Origin: Macrothele yani
Taxonomy: Eukaryota > Arthropoda > Arachnida > Araneae > Macrothelidae
Length of the DNA stretch: 64,000 nucleotides
Direction of reading: 5' to 3'
Assembly: GCA_039090855.1 (NCBI GenBank)
Contig: CM077010.1
Location: 46,332,905-46,396,904, forward strand
A model generated the notes under the pieces. That model was not told where the DNA came from. It saw only the letters and a program-made list of their open reading frames with translations, and did not search any database. The translations under genes and the position numbers were made by a program. Each line of letters begins with the position of its first letter. The stretch's first letter is position 1. Of the stretch, positions 1 to 10,379 are shown piece after piece.

Positions 1-242
1 CGAGAAACATATGGTTTACACCATATGTTTTCAGGTAACACTGTAGTGATTCCTTAATAATCAGAAACACGCTTGTAGTAAGGCGAGGACATTTTCACCA
101 ATCCTAATGTTTTGGGGGGATTTCCTCCAGCACAGCGTTATCTTACTAGCGTCCCTCAATATTTTACACCACATCATGGTAAAATCCGTGGCGTATTGTT
201 GAATTAAAGTAAAGGTATAACAGTTTTACATGTTTAATCAGT
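1..242. other. Unassigned intergenic or intronic sequence
   Basis: I see no coding signal, repeat family or structured element in this AT-rich stretch ahead of the first SINE. Confidence 0.4.
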
Positions 243-406
243 TTATAACGAAGTAAACTTCTCCGTTGTTTTTATCCACGCCGGGGCTCGAAGCCGAGTC
301 CCCCCATTCCGGAATAAGTCGCTCTACCAATTGAGCTACGTGGACGTTCGTTCTGACTGCAATCTGCCTTTATGTCGTGTGCGTCCTGCTGGCAGGTACG
401 TCACAA
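243..406 (-). mobile_element. tRNA-derived SINE, family A (copy 1)
   Basis: On the minus strand the copy has a tRNA-like head with an A-box-like TAGCTCAATTGGTAGAG and a degenerate B-box. It is followed by a tail region ending near ttataa on the plus strand. Related copies occur at 2149, 4884, 5312 and 13935, with weaker ones at 28205 and 44680. Its B-box carries substitutions relative to the other copies. Confidence 0.75.
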
Positions 407-495
407 GTTGTATGTGTAGATTACTTGGAATTTGCATTTGCGATATACGAGCATAAGAACATTATTACACCCTACTTAAAATTTATATTTATATA

Positions 496-1420
496 TCATC
501 ATCATCATCATTGTCAACCATTATCAATCCACTGCTGGACGAAGGTCTCCCCAAGTTTCCTCCACAACGGTCTGTCCTGTGCCAGTCTCCTCCATGTCAC
601 CCCTGCATACTTTCGAATTTCATCCACCCATCTCCCATGTGGTCTTCTTCTGGGTCTTTTCCTGTCCCTTAGAATCCAATCTAAAATTTCGGCTGTCCAT
701 CGATGATCTGTCCTTCTGGCAGTATGTCCAGCCCATTGCCATTTCAGGGATTTAACTCTGATCATGATGTCTTCCACTCTTGTCATTTTTCGGATCCACG
801 AGTTCCTCTTCTTATCTCTCCTGGTTACACCAAGTATGCACCTGTCCATGCTTCTTTGAGTTGTCTGCAGCCTTTGTATGTCTCTTTTAGTTAAGGTCCA
901 CGTCTCTGCACCATACGTAAGCACTGGAATAATGCATTCATCAAACACTTTTCTTTTAAGACATAATGGCATATTGCTCTTGAAAATTATGCCGTTTCTT
1001 CCAAAAGCTCTCCAGGCAAGTTTTGTACGCCGATTAATTTCTTCACCAATGTGACCCTCACTTGATATCTGCTGTCCAAGATAAACGTACGTGTCTGTTA
1101 TCTCCAGCTTTTCTCCATCAATCGATAAATCTTCATTTCTTGTAAAAGCATTGTACATCAGTTTTGTCTTCTGAAAGTTCATTTTTAATCCCACTTCTTT
1201 ACTCTTGTCAGCAAGTTCCTGGATCATACTCTGTAGCTCTGATGGCGTAGTTGCAAAAATGACTATGTCATCAGCAAAACGAAGGTGGGTTAGATAATCT
1301 CCATTAATCTTTATCCCTTTGTTTTCCCAGTTCAGTGATTGAAAGACATTTTCCAATGTGGCATTAAAGAGCTTCGGAGATATGGTGTCACCTTGTCTCA
1401 CTCCCTTTCCAATTTTTATG
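496..1420 (-). pseudogene. RTE-type LINE, 5'-truncated copy (reverse transcriptase C-terminal part)
   Basis: About 295 codons stay open from GVRQGDTISPKLFNATLE through FADDIVIFATT (the catalytic FADD box), then VLTYGAETWTLTKRDIQ and RTDHRWTAEILDW, to the C-terminus GETFVQQWIDNG. The 3' end carries an (ATG)n tail, as in RTE elements. By eye it is almost identical to the full-length copy at 46057-49032, so the insertion is recent. It lacks the endonuclease and the RT fingers, so it was probably born truncated. Just upstream, a 16-bp motif (atgtgtgttgtatttt) is repeated in tandem. Confidence 0.9.
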
Positions 1421-1469
1421 TGTGTTGTATTTTATGTGTGTTGTATTTTATACATGGTTAAGCTTCAGT

Positions 1470-1513
1470 GTAATTTATAATGTATATATTTATATATATA
1501 CATTATAAATTAC
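1470..1513. repeat. AT-rich perfect inverted repeat (19-bp arms, 6-nt loop)
   Basis: The arms 1470-1488 and 1495-1513 are exact inverted copies separated by tttata. It sits about 50 bp from the broken 5' end of the RTE copy. It may be a cruciform-prone site or a short palindromic element remnant. Confidence 0.8.
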
Positions 1514-1953
1514 AAAACTGTGATTATATGTATATAGTCAGTCAACAAGTTTCAGCTCCCTCAAAATTTGCAACTGCCCCCGGAAAAAAACACTCTGAAT
1601 ACAATACTGATTGTATTTGTAGCACGCGCATCTATCATGTGTTGACTGCTCACTCAGCCACATTTTGCTACAAAAAATAGCAACTCCCTGTTGGAAGGTA
1701 CAATATGCTCTGAATTAAGAGGAGCTTTCTAAGATTTCGAAAACTTGGTAACGAGCATTCCTAATTGAACTTAATGAAATAATTTCATTCTTTGGTCCCT
1801 GAAATCCGCATTGGTACTTCAAGAATAGAAGAAACTAGAAAATAACTGCACAAAAACGTATTGACTTCTTGCTACGTTTACAGTGTCAAAGCAAAAGCAA
1901 TGCCTGCTTGGGTCTCGAGAAATTTTTGTCAAAAATACACAGTGCACTTTCTT
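1514..1953. other. Intronic or intergenic sequence without recognised features
   Basis: Only short chance reading frames on both strands and no repeat family that I recognise. Confidence 0.4.
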
Positions 1954-2141
1954 TTCTTTTTTGAAGTTTAAAGACCGCCGTGAGCAACTCGATGTGCTAT
2001 AAGCAGTCGCCCATCCCTGATGTAGGACCACTGGTTCCAAGGAAGGGAGAGAGCCAGTGCGGTAGATGTCAACATCCATTCCTCACCGAGATTCGAATCC
2101 GCACCTCTCTCGGACGAATGGTGAGGAGCTATCGCTTTGAC
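1954..2141 (-). mobile_element. tRNA-derived SINE, family D (diverged copy)
   Basis: Read on the minus strand this is a tRNA-like head (B-box region gattcgaat, near 2090) followed by a body that includes gagcaactcg on the plus strand and ends at a short T-rich stretch (the 3' A tail). It shares its layout with the cluster at 50.2-52.5 kb but is more diverged and abuts a family A copy. Confidence 0.75.
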
Positions 2142-2148
2142 TATGGAC

Positions 2149-2313
2149 TTTATAACGAAGTAAATTTCTCCGTCATTTCTGTCCACGCCAGGGTTCGAAC
2201 CCGGATTCCCTCATTCCGGAATAAGTTGCTCTACCAATTGAGCTACGCGGACGTTTATTCTGATTCCTATCTGCCTTTATGTCGTGTGCGTCCTGCTGGC
2301 AGGTACGTCACAT
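2149..2313 (-). mobile_element. tRNA-derived SINE, family A (copy 2)
   Basis: A well-preserved family A copy with minus-strand A-box TAGCTCAATTGGTAGAG and B-box GGGTTCGAACCC. It sits directly next to the family D copy, only a few bases apart. Confidence 0.8.
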
Positions 2314-2369
2314 CTCCTGGTATGTTACAACTTTTTCGTGACGGTTTAGCTATCCTGTGAAATTATGGG

Positions 2370-2545
2370 AAGTCGTAAGTTCCTGATTTTGTGCCACTGA
2401 TTCCAGGGAGAGAGAGAAGAGTCCGCGGTGTCATGAAGGCACACCATCCAAGCCGCATCAGGAATTTCCGGTAGGGCTCAACTAAGGCGATGAGCCAGAA
2501 GTTAGCGAATCTGACCACTTGGCCAACCGGATGGCGAAATTGTAC
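2370..2545 (-). mobile_element. Possible tRNA-derived SINE related to family D
   Basis: The minus strand reads GGTTGGCCAAGTGGTCAG, an A-box-like start. It ends with a body resembling family D (a match to the ccactgattccaggga block on the plus strand). No clear B-box or target duplication was seen. Confidence 0.4.
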
Positions 2546-3223
2546 CTAACTACCTAGCTTATTTCATAATCACAAAAGATTGTCATCTTTCATTTTAATG
2601 CATGAATTTTAAACGTATCGTTTCAGTTGTAATCATGCTGGTAAGAAAACTTGAAAATATCCCGCAGCTTCTTTAAAACAAACAATATAACAGAGGCTGA
2701 GTTATAATTTTTCTATATCATATTGGTTTTTTAAGTGTAAAAGCAAACGATAACAAAAAGATTATCATTGACGGTTTATTTACAAAACGTTCATTTCTCT
2801 AGAGCGGGAGTGACTGCTACTGCAACTCAGAAAATGGCTTCCAAATTTTTTGTGCAATCTTTAGGCAAACTGCAGAAAAAAAGTTCAATTGCAGAGCCAT
2901 AAATGGATTTTTGGACCATTCAAGGAAACTACGAATTCTGGTGATAATATTGCTATTTGCTAGGGAAGAAGTTCAAGAGGAAGAAACAGAAAATAAGCGT
3001 AAAAGGGCTTCCCTAGTTCAACAGGTTGTTTGGAAAGCATTGACGATATAGCATCGAGACCGTACAGAACAAGAGAGAAATTGTCGATTAGTCTTGCAAA
3101 ATTTTGCTGATATCAAAAAGAAACTTAACCGTATATACGTTTAGAAGTAAAACAAACAAAACGACAGATTTTTTTGTAGTGTCATAAATAATAATAAATT
3201 TCAAGTCTCGCATTTGGTCATCC
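2546..3223. other. Unassigned AT-rich stretch
   Basis: A plus-strand segment near 2960-3130 could encode charged residues (REEVQEEETENKRKR) but is broken by stops. I do not recognise it. Nothing else is supported. Confidence 0.35.
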
Positions 3224-3634
3224 TTAAAAATTAGTTCATCTGTATTTTTAATTTTTTTAGAGGAAAGGAGATTTTAATGATAACCTTGAGCTCAAAAAAC
3301 CATAAGCAGGCTATGCTACGCTGTCCTACAACCGTCAAAGATTAGAAAAAAAGAAATTAAGAAAAAGAAAAATAAGAAAAAATTAGAAAAAAATAAATTA
3401 AAAGTTAGAAAAAAATAAATTAAAAGTTAGAAAAAAATAATCAGTCAAAAACATTTTTTTTTCATTTTAAAATTTTCTACGGTTGTAGGACAACCGTTAA
3501 AAAATTTAAAATCAAAGATACAGATGAACTAATTTTTACCGTCAAAAATTAGTGCATCTGTATTTTTCATTTTTTAGAGGAAAGGAGATTTTAATGATCA
3601 CCTTGAGTTCATAAAACCATAAGCAGACTAGGCA
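3224..3634. repeat. Compound repeat: 95-bp direct repeats enclosing inverted segments
   Basis: 3224-3318 and 3541-3634 are near-identical direct copies containing ggagattttaatgat. Between them lie an A-rich block, an inverted match (tgtcctacaaccgt against acggttgtaggaca) and an inverted copy of the repeat start (acagatgaactaattttta). The layout resembles a rearranged foldback element; the class is unknown. Confidence 0.65.
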
Positions 3635-3755
3635 GACACTGCAGACAATTCTGTAATTTAGGGCCTTTGGATTCAGGAAAGGAACATATTCGGCGTAGTC
3701 GGCCCCGCTCACCATTCATGTCTTATCTGGTGCTCGGGATTAATTCAGACGACCG

Positions 3756-4051
3756 TTGGGCCGCGGGTGACCTAGTGGGCAACGTTCGTGACGGCCACGG
3801 AAAGGACCTCAGGTTCGATCCCAGGCAGGTACGAACGCTCGATCCACTAAATATCCGCCGTGCGTCGGATGGGCACGTTAAGCCGTCGGACCCCGGGTAC
3901 TGGTCCCCCGGTAATAAATAAGGGCGTCTTCCTCCCCTTTCTACTTCGCTTCCGTGTGACTTTCCTATCGGGCACTCTAGCCCAAATTTGTTTAAGACCT
4001 GGGGTCAGACACTCCCTTCCTAAAATCCTCTGCATATGATCATGATCATGA
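3756..4051 (+). mobile_element. tRNA-derived SINE, family E (copy 1) with 11-bp target duplication
   Basis: The tRNA-like head has GTGACCTAGTGGGCAACG (A box) and GGTTCGATCCC (B box). The body carries ataaataagggcgtctt and ends in a (gatcat)n-like tail. The target duplication tcagacgaccg is exact at 3745-3755 and 4052-4062, so both ends are certain. A second copy lies at 57250-57549 inside a Tc1 element. Confidence 0.9.
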
Positions 4052-4062
4052 TCAGACGACCG

Positions 4063-4581
4063 AGTAGAGGCCAAACATCTGTAGACATTTGGTCGCCTAG
4101 ATGGCGCTTCTTACTGCTTCATTTTTTTTTTTTTTTGTAGAATATTACCAATACCCTGTCAGATAATTTAGAAATTTGAAATTTCTATTTTATTACTTTA
4201 GGCAAGTTTTTCCCAACCTTATAAGAGGTAAGAATAATAACAATCAAAAGTAACTATGTTTTATTTTGTCTGTGGTGAGAGCGCTGTCATGACGGAGTAG
4301 TTTTTGCCTTGAAGTTAATTTCTTTGGCCGAATTGCTACTCTGTCAAGCCACCATCAAGGGCAGGAACACATTGATGATGACCCCCCCCCCCGCTCTGTG
4401 CTCTCTGGCACAGCGCCTATAGTTTCAAGAATCTGTAAGCCACCAGCACTTCCTGCCAGTCAGCGAAAAGGCGTCCATCATTCCTACAAAAGTCCCAAAT
4501 TTAGAAACATCCAGGCTCTTCACTTCTAAAGTTTCTAGAACATTCCAGACCTCTTCTATCGGTCCATAGTGCTTTAATCAG
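4063..4581. other. Unassigned sequence with homopolymer tracts
   Basis: It contains a T tract near 4122-4136 and a C tract near 4381-4392. No coding signal or repeat family is recognised. Confidence 0.4.
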
Positions 4582-4883
4582 TTATGCGAGGTTTGTACCG
4601 AAAGTAATGCAAAAATGAGAATAACGTTGAGTTCTTGACGAAGGAAGGTTGCATGCTGTCCGACATCCACAAATGGCTACTACAGAATGTTTACAGAGAT
4701 GTCACCAATGAACACAGATGGATGAAGAAGCTTAAAGAAGGATAAACTATAGCATTGAAGACAAACCACGCAATGGGAGACCATCATCTGCGACCACTGA
4801 CACGAATCACCAGCGAGTGGACGAACTAATTCGCGCGGAGAGACGAGTCACAATTCGTCAGAGTGTTGCACAACTGGACTGTG

Positions 4884-5048
4884 GTTATAACGAAGTAAAT
4901 TTCTCCGTCATTTTTGGTCTACGCCGGGATTCGAACCCGAGGCCGCTTATTCCGGAACAAGTGGCTCTACCAACTGAGCTACGCAGACGTTTATTCTGAT
5001 TCCTATCTGCCTTTATGTCGTGTGCGTCCTGCTGGCAGGTACGTCACA
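4884..5048 (-). mobile_element. tRNA-derived SINE, family A (copy 3)
   Basis: Inserted in the mariner relic in the region encoding the second helix-turn-helix. The tRNA-like A- and B-boxes are intact on the minus strand. It is nearly identical to the copy at 5312-5477, about 430 bp away in the same orientation, so the pair could have arisen by segmental duplication or by two insertions. Confidence 0.85.
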
Positions 5049-5311
5049 TCTCCCCCCCCCCCCGAAAGAGGGCCGGGGCATGGCCCACGGGTCAGCCGTG
5101 ACCATGAGTCGTTGCAGGCAGCCATCCACTGTAGAACGTGCATTTGAGAACTCCCAGTCAATCTGGTGTGTGGAATGCAACATCACACATTTTTATTTTT
5201 CGAAGCGCTGGAGAAGGAATTCTCCGATTTTTCCTGTCTCGCGGTGTGGAAATAACATCACACCAATGCGAGATTTTGAACGGCCGGGTCATCCTGATAG
5301 TTCGGGCGCCA

Positions 5312-5477
5312 TTATAACGAAGTAAATTTCTCCGCCATTTTTGGTCTACGCCGGGATTCGAACCCGAGGCCGCTTATTCCGGAACAAGTGGCTCTACCAA
5401 CTGAGCTACGCAGACGTTTTATTCTGATTCCTATCTGCCTTTATGTCGTGTGCGTCCTGCTGGCAGGTACGTCACAT
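5312..5477 (-). mobile_element. tRNA-derived SINE, family A (copy 4)
   Basis: This is the second family A copy inside the mariner relic. Mariner coding sequence resumes immediately after it with the segment encoding GHSAIRKMVEDLG. Confidence 0.85.
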
Positions 5478-6302
5478 GGTCACAGTGCCATACGGAAGAT
5501 GGTGGAAGACTTGGGGTATCGGAAAGGGTGTTCAAAGTGGGTACCTCGGCAGTTGACATCCGATTTGAAGGAGAGAAGGGTGGAAGTCTGTTTTGATCTA
5601 CTGGAAGCGTTTGAAGCCAATGAAGACACGTTTTGTTTCGATCTGGTGACAGGGGGTGAAACGGGGGGGGGGTACCTTTGCGATCAGGAAACGAAGAATC
5701 AGTCCATGGAATGGCATCACACCCCTTCACCAAGGCCTAAGATGTTCAAGAGCCAGAGATCAGCGCAGAAAGTCATGGTGGCTGCTTTTCGGGATGACAG
5801 GGGTGTTATTCCGAAAAACAGTCACCAGAGGCAATTTTCTGGAATGTGGCCGTACCGTAACGAGCGAGCGGTACATTGAGACACTCAAGAAGCTTAGAGA
5901 AGCCATAAGAAGGAAGAGACGGAACAGGAATCTGAAAAGGATCAACATTCCCCATGACAATGCGAGGCCACACACATCTTTGGCAACAAATCAGACGATC
6001 AGCAAATTAGGCTGGTCGATGGTCTCCCACCATCGTACAGTCCAGATCTGGCGCTCTCCGACATCCACCTGTTCGGCCCAATGAAGTCAGTCTCCGAGGA
6101 CAACGATTTGGCGACACAGACGAGGTGAAAGTGGCTGTGAAAAAGTGGGTACAACAGTCCACAGTTGAAGCTTTTCAAAGAAGATTGGAGAGTTGTGTTC
6201 AACGATGGCGCAAATGCATCGCTTGTGATGGATACTATGTTGAGTAGCACCTTTGTACAGAGGAAAAGTTGCTCTACAAACATGTGCAACTTGAATGACC
6301 TC

Positions 6303-6721
6303 TGTCTATTAATACAGACATTTGACGTGGACTAGGAACATCAAACAGAGGCCATCGCTCTTTCCACGTTTACAAGTGAGTCACGAAAAAATTATCGTTG
6401 GCCACCACCAGGAATCGAACCCAGGGTCTTCCAGTTACGCGCTGGATATGCTTCCACTGCACCACAGTGGCCTCTAATTCCTTCAGGATCACATGCACTA
6501 ACTGCCAAGCCAATTTAGCAGGTTGCTTCTTGGAGCCCCGCACAATGCTTTGGATTCACAGAAGATGGTGAGCAGCAACCGAACAAATAATTAAAAGGAA
6601 CATGAATAATTAATACAGACATTTTTCATTGGCCGCCACCGGGTTCGATTTCCGTTGGCGGCTAATGAGAATTTTTCCGTGACTCACTTGTAAACGTGGA
6701 AAGAGCGATGGCCTCTGTTTG
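6303..6721. mobile_element. Inverted (foldback) SINE-like element, family B, with 8-bp target duplication
   Basis: The outer arms are inverted copies of each other, with catcgctctttccacg on the left and cgtggaaagagcgatg on the right. Each arm leads into a tRNA-like segment: the left has ggaatcgaaccc (minus-strand B box) near 6409 and the right has gggttcgatttcc near 6640. The duplication atgacctc flanks it at 6295-6302 and 6722-6729, inside the mariner relic. A second copy is at 25441-25790. Confidence 0.8.
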
Positions 6722-6790
6722 ATGACCTCAGTCCGTTAATGAAAAAGTTATGCCCACTTTTGCATTACTTTTCGTACAACCCTCGTATTA

Positions 6791-6954
6791 TACCTAAGTT
6801 ATGTTGCTTGTGTAAATACTTTTGTGAGTGTGGTGCAAACAATTAAGAAGTGTGTTTTGAAGATGTGGAAATTCGTAGGTTACACGATCATGAAGTCTGC
6901 AAAGAACAGTAAACCTACCATGTCCAAAGTAAAGAAAGTGATAGTGATTCGATC
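6791..6954. other. Spacer between mariner relic and minisatellite
   Basis: No feature seen. Confidence 0.4.
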
Positions 6955-7455
6955 TCCAAACTAAGTATTTGATGTCCAACCCAAATATTCGATGTTCAAA
7001 CCAAGTATTCGATGTCCAAACCACGTATCTGATGTCCAAACCATGTATTCGATGTCCAAACAAAGTATTCGATGTCTAAACAAAGTATTCGAAGTCCAAC
7101 CCAGGTATTCGATTTCCAAAACAAGTATTAGATGTCCAAACCAAGTATCCGATGTCCAAACCAAGTAATCGATGTCCAAACCAAGTATTCGATGTCCAAC
7201 CCAAGTATTTGATATCCAACCCAAGTATTCGGTGTCCAAACCAAGTATTAGGTGTCCAATCCAAATATTCGATGTCTAATCCAAGTATTCGATGTCAAAC
7301 CCAAGTATTCGATTTCCAAATCAAGTATTCGATGTCCAATCCAAGTATTCGATGTCCAATCCAAGTATTCGATGTCAAATCCAAGTATTCGATGCCAAAT
7401 CCAAGTATTCGATTTCCAAACCAAGTATTCGATGTCCAAACCTTTCTCCAAACCA
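6955..7455. repeat. 20-bp minisatellite, about 25 copies
   Basis: Tandem copies of a unit close to ccaagtattcgatgtccaaa run without interruption, with substitutions in most copies but almost no indels. Because 20 is not a multiple of three, one frame cycles through all three phases of the unit. The unit lacks stops, so long open frames appear on both strands (for example 7152-7466 plus and 6961-7239 minus). These are side effects of the repeat, not genes. Confidence 0.95.
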
Positions 7456-7607
7456 AGTACAAATAGTGAGAGCCGGAAGGTAACACACTAGGAAAAATCG
7501 TCTGTATTGTGCAAGCTGTTTAGCAATGGGTTTTACTTTGACTGGTAGTGAACATTTCCCCATTCCAGTGTGTATTATTTGTGCAAAAAGCTAACTAATA
7601 TAATATT
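7456..7607. other. Spacer before the mariner element
   Basis: No feature seen. Confidence 0.4.
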
Positions 7608-8883
7608 GGTATAAAAATAAGTTTTGAGGGATTTCCGTTCGGTGTCGTACTTATTACTGCTCGCGTGTATTTTAAGGTGGCAACAATGCGATATAGCAGT
7701 AAGAGACGCCAGTTGTCAGAGTCAGTATACGACGTTCGATTGAGGTGCGAAGACGTATTTGTTTTACTTGATGGAAAATGGCAACTTTCGTCCCGACAAG
7801 ACAGCATTTGCGGGAAGTGTTAGTGCATTACTTTATTGTCAAGAAGAGTGCTGCCGACAGCTATCGCTTAATGTCAGAAATCTATGGTGAACATTCCCCA
7901 TCCATAAAAACATGTGAGTATTGGTTTAGGCGATTCAAAAGAAATGATTTCGATGTCAGTGAAAAAGAACGTTCTGGACCACCCAAAAAAATTGCTGTTG
8001 CCGAATTGGAAGCTTTACTCGACGAGGATACGTGCCAGACCTACACAGAACTAGCAGCAGCATTAAATGTTAGTCAACCATGCATTTCACAACGTTTAGT
8101 TGCCATGGTGCAAAAAGAAGGGAATTGGGTTCCACATGCTTTGCGGGAAAGATACCTTGAACGTCGAAAAACCATTTGCGAATTGCTGCTTCAAAGGCAA
8201 AAAAGAAACGGATTTTTGCATCGTATCATTACTGCCGACGATAAATGGATATGGTACCATAACCCTAAACGGCAGAAAGCATGGGTGAAGCCAGGTGAAC
8301 CAGGTCCTTCAACGCAAAAACGCAATATCCACGATCCAAAGGTAATTCTGTGTATCTGGTGGGACCAGAAGGGTGTGATCCACTATGAACTGCTGAAACC
8401 GTCAGAAACTATTACTGGTGATCGGTATCGAACCCAATTAATACGTTTAAAACGAGCTCGCACGCAAAAACGGCCGAAATGGGAAAATAGACACAACAAA
8501 GTCATCTTACAGCATGACAATGCAAGATCACATGTTTCTCGATCTGTGAAAAAGTACTTAGAAGAATCCGACTGGGAAGTTCTACCCCACCCGCCATATT
8601 TGCCAGATATTGCGCCATCGAATTACAATTTGTTCCGGTCGATGCCGTCAGCACTTTCTGGAGAACGGTTTAGTTCTTCTGAAAACATCAAAAATTGCCT
8701 GGACAACTGGATCTCTACCAAGGAATAGGAATTCTTCCTTCGGGGCATACTTTCACTGCCCAAAAGATGGGGTAAAGCTGTAGCTTCAGATGGAGCATAC
8801 TTCGATTAATATTAAAATACTGTTTCTGTTCTCCAACAACGTGTTTTGTTCACCTCAAATCCCTCAAAACTTATTTATATACC
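7608..8883 (+). mobile_element. Complete mariner-type DNA transposon
   Basis: The terminal inverted repeats are 7608-7634 (containing aagttttgagggattt) and 8857-8883 (its inverse), with TA at the outer edges. The 1.28-kb length and a single intronless transposase frame are standard for mariner. The structure is intact, which makes it one of the youngest DNA transposons in the window. Confidence 0.92.
7778..8728 (+). pseudogene. Mariner transposase, full-length but catalytically defective
   Basis: The frame is 316 codons and starts MATFVPTRQHLREVL. It has the N-terminal helix-turn-helix pair (residues about 5-110, including CEYWFRRFKRNDFDV), the first catalytic Asp in ITADDKWIWYHNP and the second in ILQHDNARSHVS. 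The third motif reads PDIAPSNYNLF where mariners have PSDYHLF. The DD34D triad therefore ends in Asn, which should abolish cleavage. The linker WVPHAL and the subterminal KPGEPG are conserved. The length is slightly below the usual 340-350 residues and the C-terminus FSSSENIKNCLDNWISTKE looks truncated. Confidence 0.92.
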
Positions 8884-9586
8884 ATACTTAATAATATTAT
8901 GCTTCAGGATCGTTGTATATATCTTTTTTCATCAAAATTCAATATTACTTATGTCATTTTATTCGTTCTTTTTAGATTATCTGATAAAATAAAATAAATA
9001 TGAAGCAAATGACTTAACATCGAGTATGTCTGGCCTAATTATGCGAGCTAGGCTTCCGCGATGTTTGAAGGCCTACTTCAAGGGTTCCACGAAGTAAGAA
9101 AAGTTGGGGAACACCGCTTTATACAAAAGCTGAACAGGTACATGTGTTCTGTTTTTCAAAACTCTACCAGTTTACTCATTAATTTGGATGCACGCAGAAT
9201 TCCAAGTGCTTCTGTATGGAGTATTGAAACTACTGAAATATGGTCGTAAGAATGTGAGCCTTGGTTATAAAAGAACATGGTCTTACGTATGTCAGCCAGA
9301 GTCGTAAATAAATAAATAGATATAATATCTTCACACATGTCCAAAACTTAAGCACGAACAAAATTTCACAGGTTGCACATAGATAGGTAGTTTAATCAGT
9401 GATATACAGTGATACATGCCATTAAAAAACACAACGTATCATATAGTTACCATTCATCTGACTCTAATGCAGAGTGCTAGACATCCTGAGTATGCTAAGC
9501 TGGTACAACCGCCTGTAACGCTGAAGTACAGAGTAACGCAGATATGTACTGCCCAGGAACACCTATAGGTAAATCAATATGGATTT
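8884..9586. other. Intronic sequence without recognised features
   Basis: AT-rich with only short chance reading frames. I see no repeat family. Confidence 0.4.
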
Positions 9587-9621
9587 AAAGGTGCATGTCT
9601 CTAACGGATATGCACCTTTAA
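9586..9621. repeat. Hairpin at the end of a Tc1 relic
   Basis: Twelve-bp arms (ttaaaggtgcat and its inverse) enclose about 12 nt. It lies just outside the last recognisable codons of the minus-strand Tc1 transposase, so it may be a rearranged end of that element. Confidence 0.6.
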
Positions 9622-9770
9622 CACCGGTGTGGCAAACTCAGAACAAGATTGTTGAGCAGTTCCTGCGGCAGAGCTTGCCTCTCGTCCGTCAGTGATTTTC
9701 GGAGCTCAGGTATCGTTTCCGATGGAGGTGTGCTCTCAGCCAGACGTCTCCCCAAAGCATGCTCCATCGG

Positions 9771-9838
9771 GCTAGTATCAAGGGAGTATGCCGTCCACTC
9801 CATTCGATGGAGTGGACGGCATACTCCCTGATACTAGC
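9771..9838. repeat. Near-perfect inverted duplication with 3-nt spacer in Tc1 coding sequence
   Basis: The segment encoding MEWTAYSL.DTS is copied back in inverted orientation: arms 9771-9803 and 9807-9838 match except for one extra A and are separated by tcg. The second arm abuts the first base of the SINE, so it is absent from the parental transposon and arose at the insertion junction. Confidence 0.9.
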
Positions 9839-10379
9839 AAATTTTGAAGATGGCAGTCCGATTTTTGGTGTAAATGTTACAAGAATGGTAAGTCAGATAA
9901 TATCCGAAAACTTGAAAATTTCATCGTCCTGGCGCGGGACTCGTATCCGCGTCTACCAGATAGCGACTTATTCTTGTCACATGTACACCAAAAATCGGAG
10001 TGTCATCTTCAAAATTTGTATTATATGGTGTAATCCCGTATTTATTTCATGATTTATCTGCTCCTCCGGGCAATCATGGGACAGAATCCTTAACCTCCAG
10101 ATTCGCTAAACATGAATGACGGTTGCTCCGACTAGCGAATCCTGTGATGGTTGTATTCAAATTAATCGGAAACTTGAGACTTGGTCGTTCTGGGTGGTGT
10201 AGTGGTTAGCATCCCGGGCGGTATCTGGGAGACGCGGGTTCGAGTTCCGCTCCAGGACGATGAAATTTTCAAGTTTTCGGATATTACCTGACTTATCATC
10301 CTTGTCACATTTACACCAAAAATCGCATTGTCATCTTCAAAATTTGTATTATATGGTGTAACCCCGTATTTATTTCATG
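9838..10379. mobile_element. Inverted (foldback) SINE-like element, family F, compound copy
   Basis: The arms contain ttttgaagatgacaatccga-type sequence, and three arm copies are visible (near 9840-9950, 9960-10060 and 10262-10379). The central tRNA-like unit near 10196-10258 has GGTGTAGTGGTTAGCA (A box) and GGGTTCGAGTTCC (B box). A second, opposite B-box-like site lies near 9935. It disrupts the Tc1 frame between the codons for EEDIHE and MEWTAY. The second copy at 19540-19950 is simpler and shows the unit structure. Confidence 0.75.

Larger units (their letters stand above)
4582..6790 (+). pseudogene. Mariner transposase relic split by SINEs
   Basis: The ends carry related inverted repeats: gtaccgaaagtaatgcaaaa on the left and its counterpart ending cctcgtatta on the right. 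Recognisable pieces are VRDVTNEHRW-type N-terminal remains near 4690, then from about 5480 GHSAIRKMVEDLGYRK, WVPRQLTSDLKERRVEVC, SMEWHHTPSPRPKMFKSQRS, and in a shifted frame LKKLREAIRRKRRNRNLK and HDNARPHTSLATNQTISKLG. C-terminal remains reach about 6245. Frameshifts separate these parts. Two family A SINEs, an unidentified 250-bp piece (5060-5311) and an inverted family B SINE are inserted. The 'GETW' block is scrambled near a G tract. Non-functional. Confidence 0.85.

Noticed and set aside
2960..3130. Possible transposase fragment with charged residues
   Set aside because: It is short, interrupted by stops and matches no motif I can name.
6955..7455. CRISPR-like array
   Set aside because: The unit repeats head to tail with no unique spacers, and the surroundings are eukaryotic.
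6961..7491. Several overlapping open frames on both strands
   Set aside because: They are generated by the 20-bp minisatellite and change with the repeat phase; no start context or homology.
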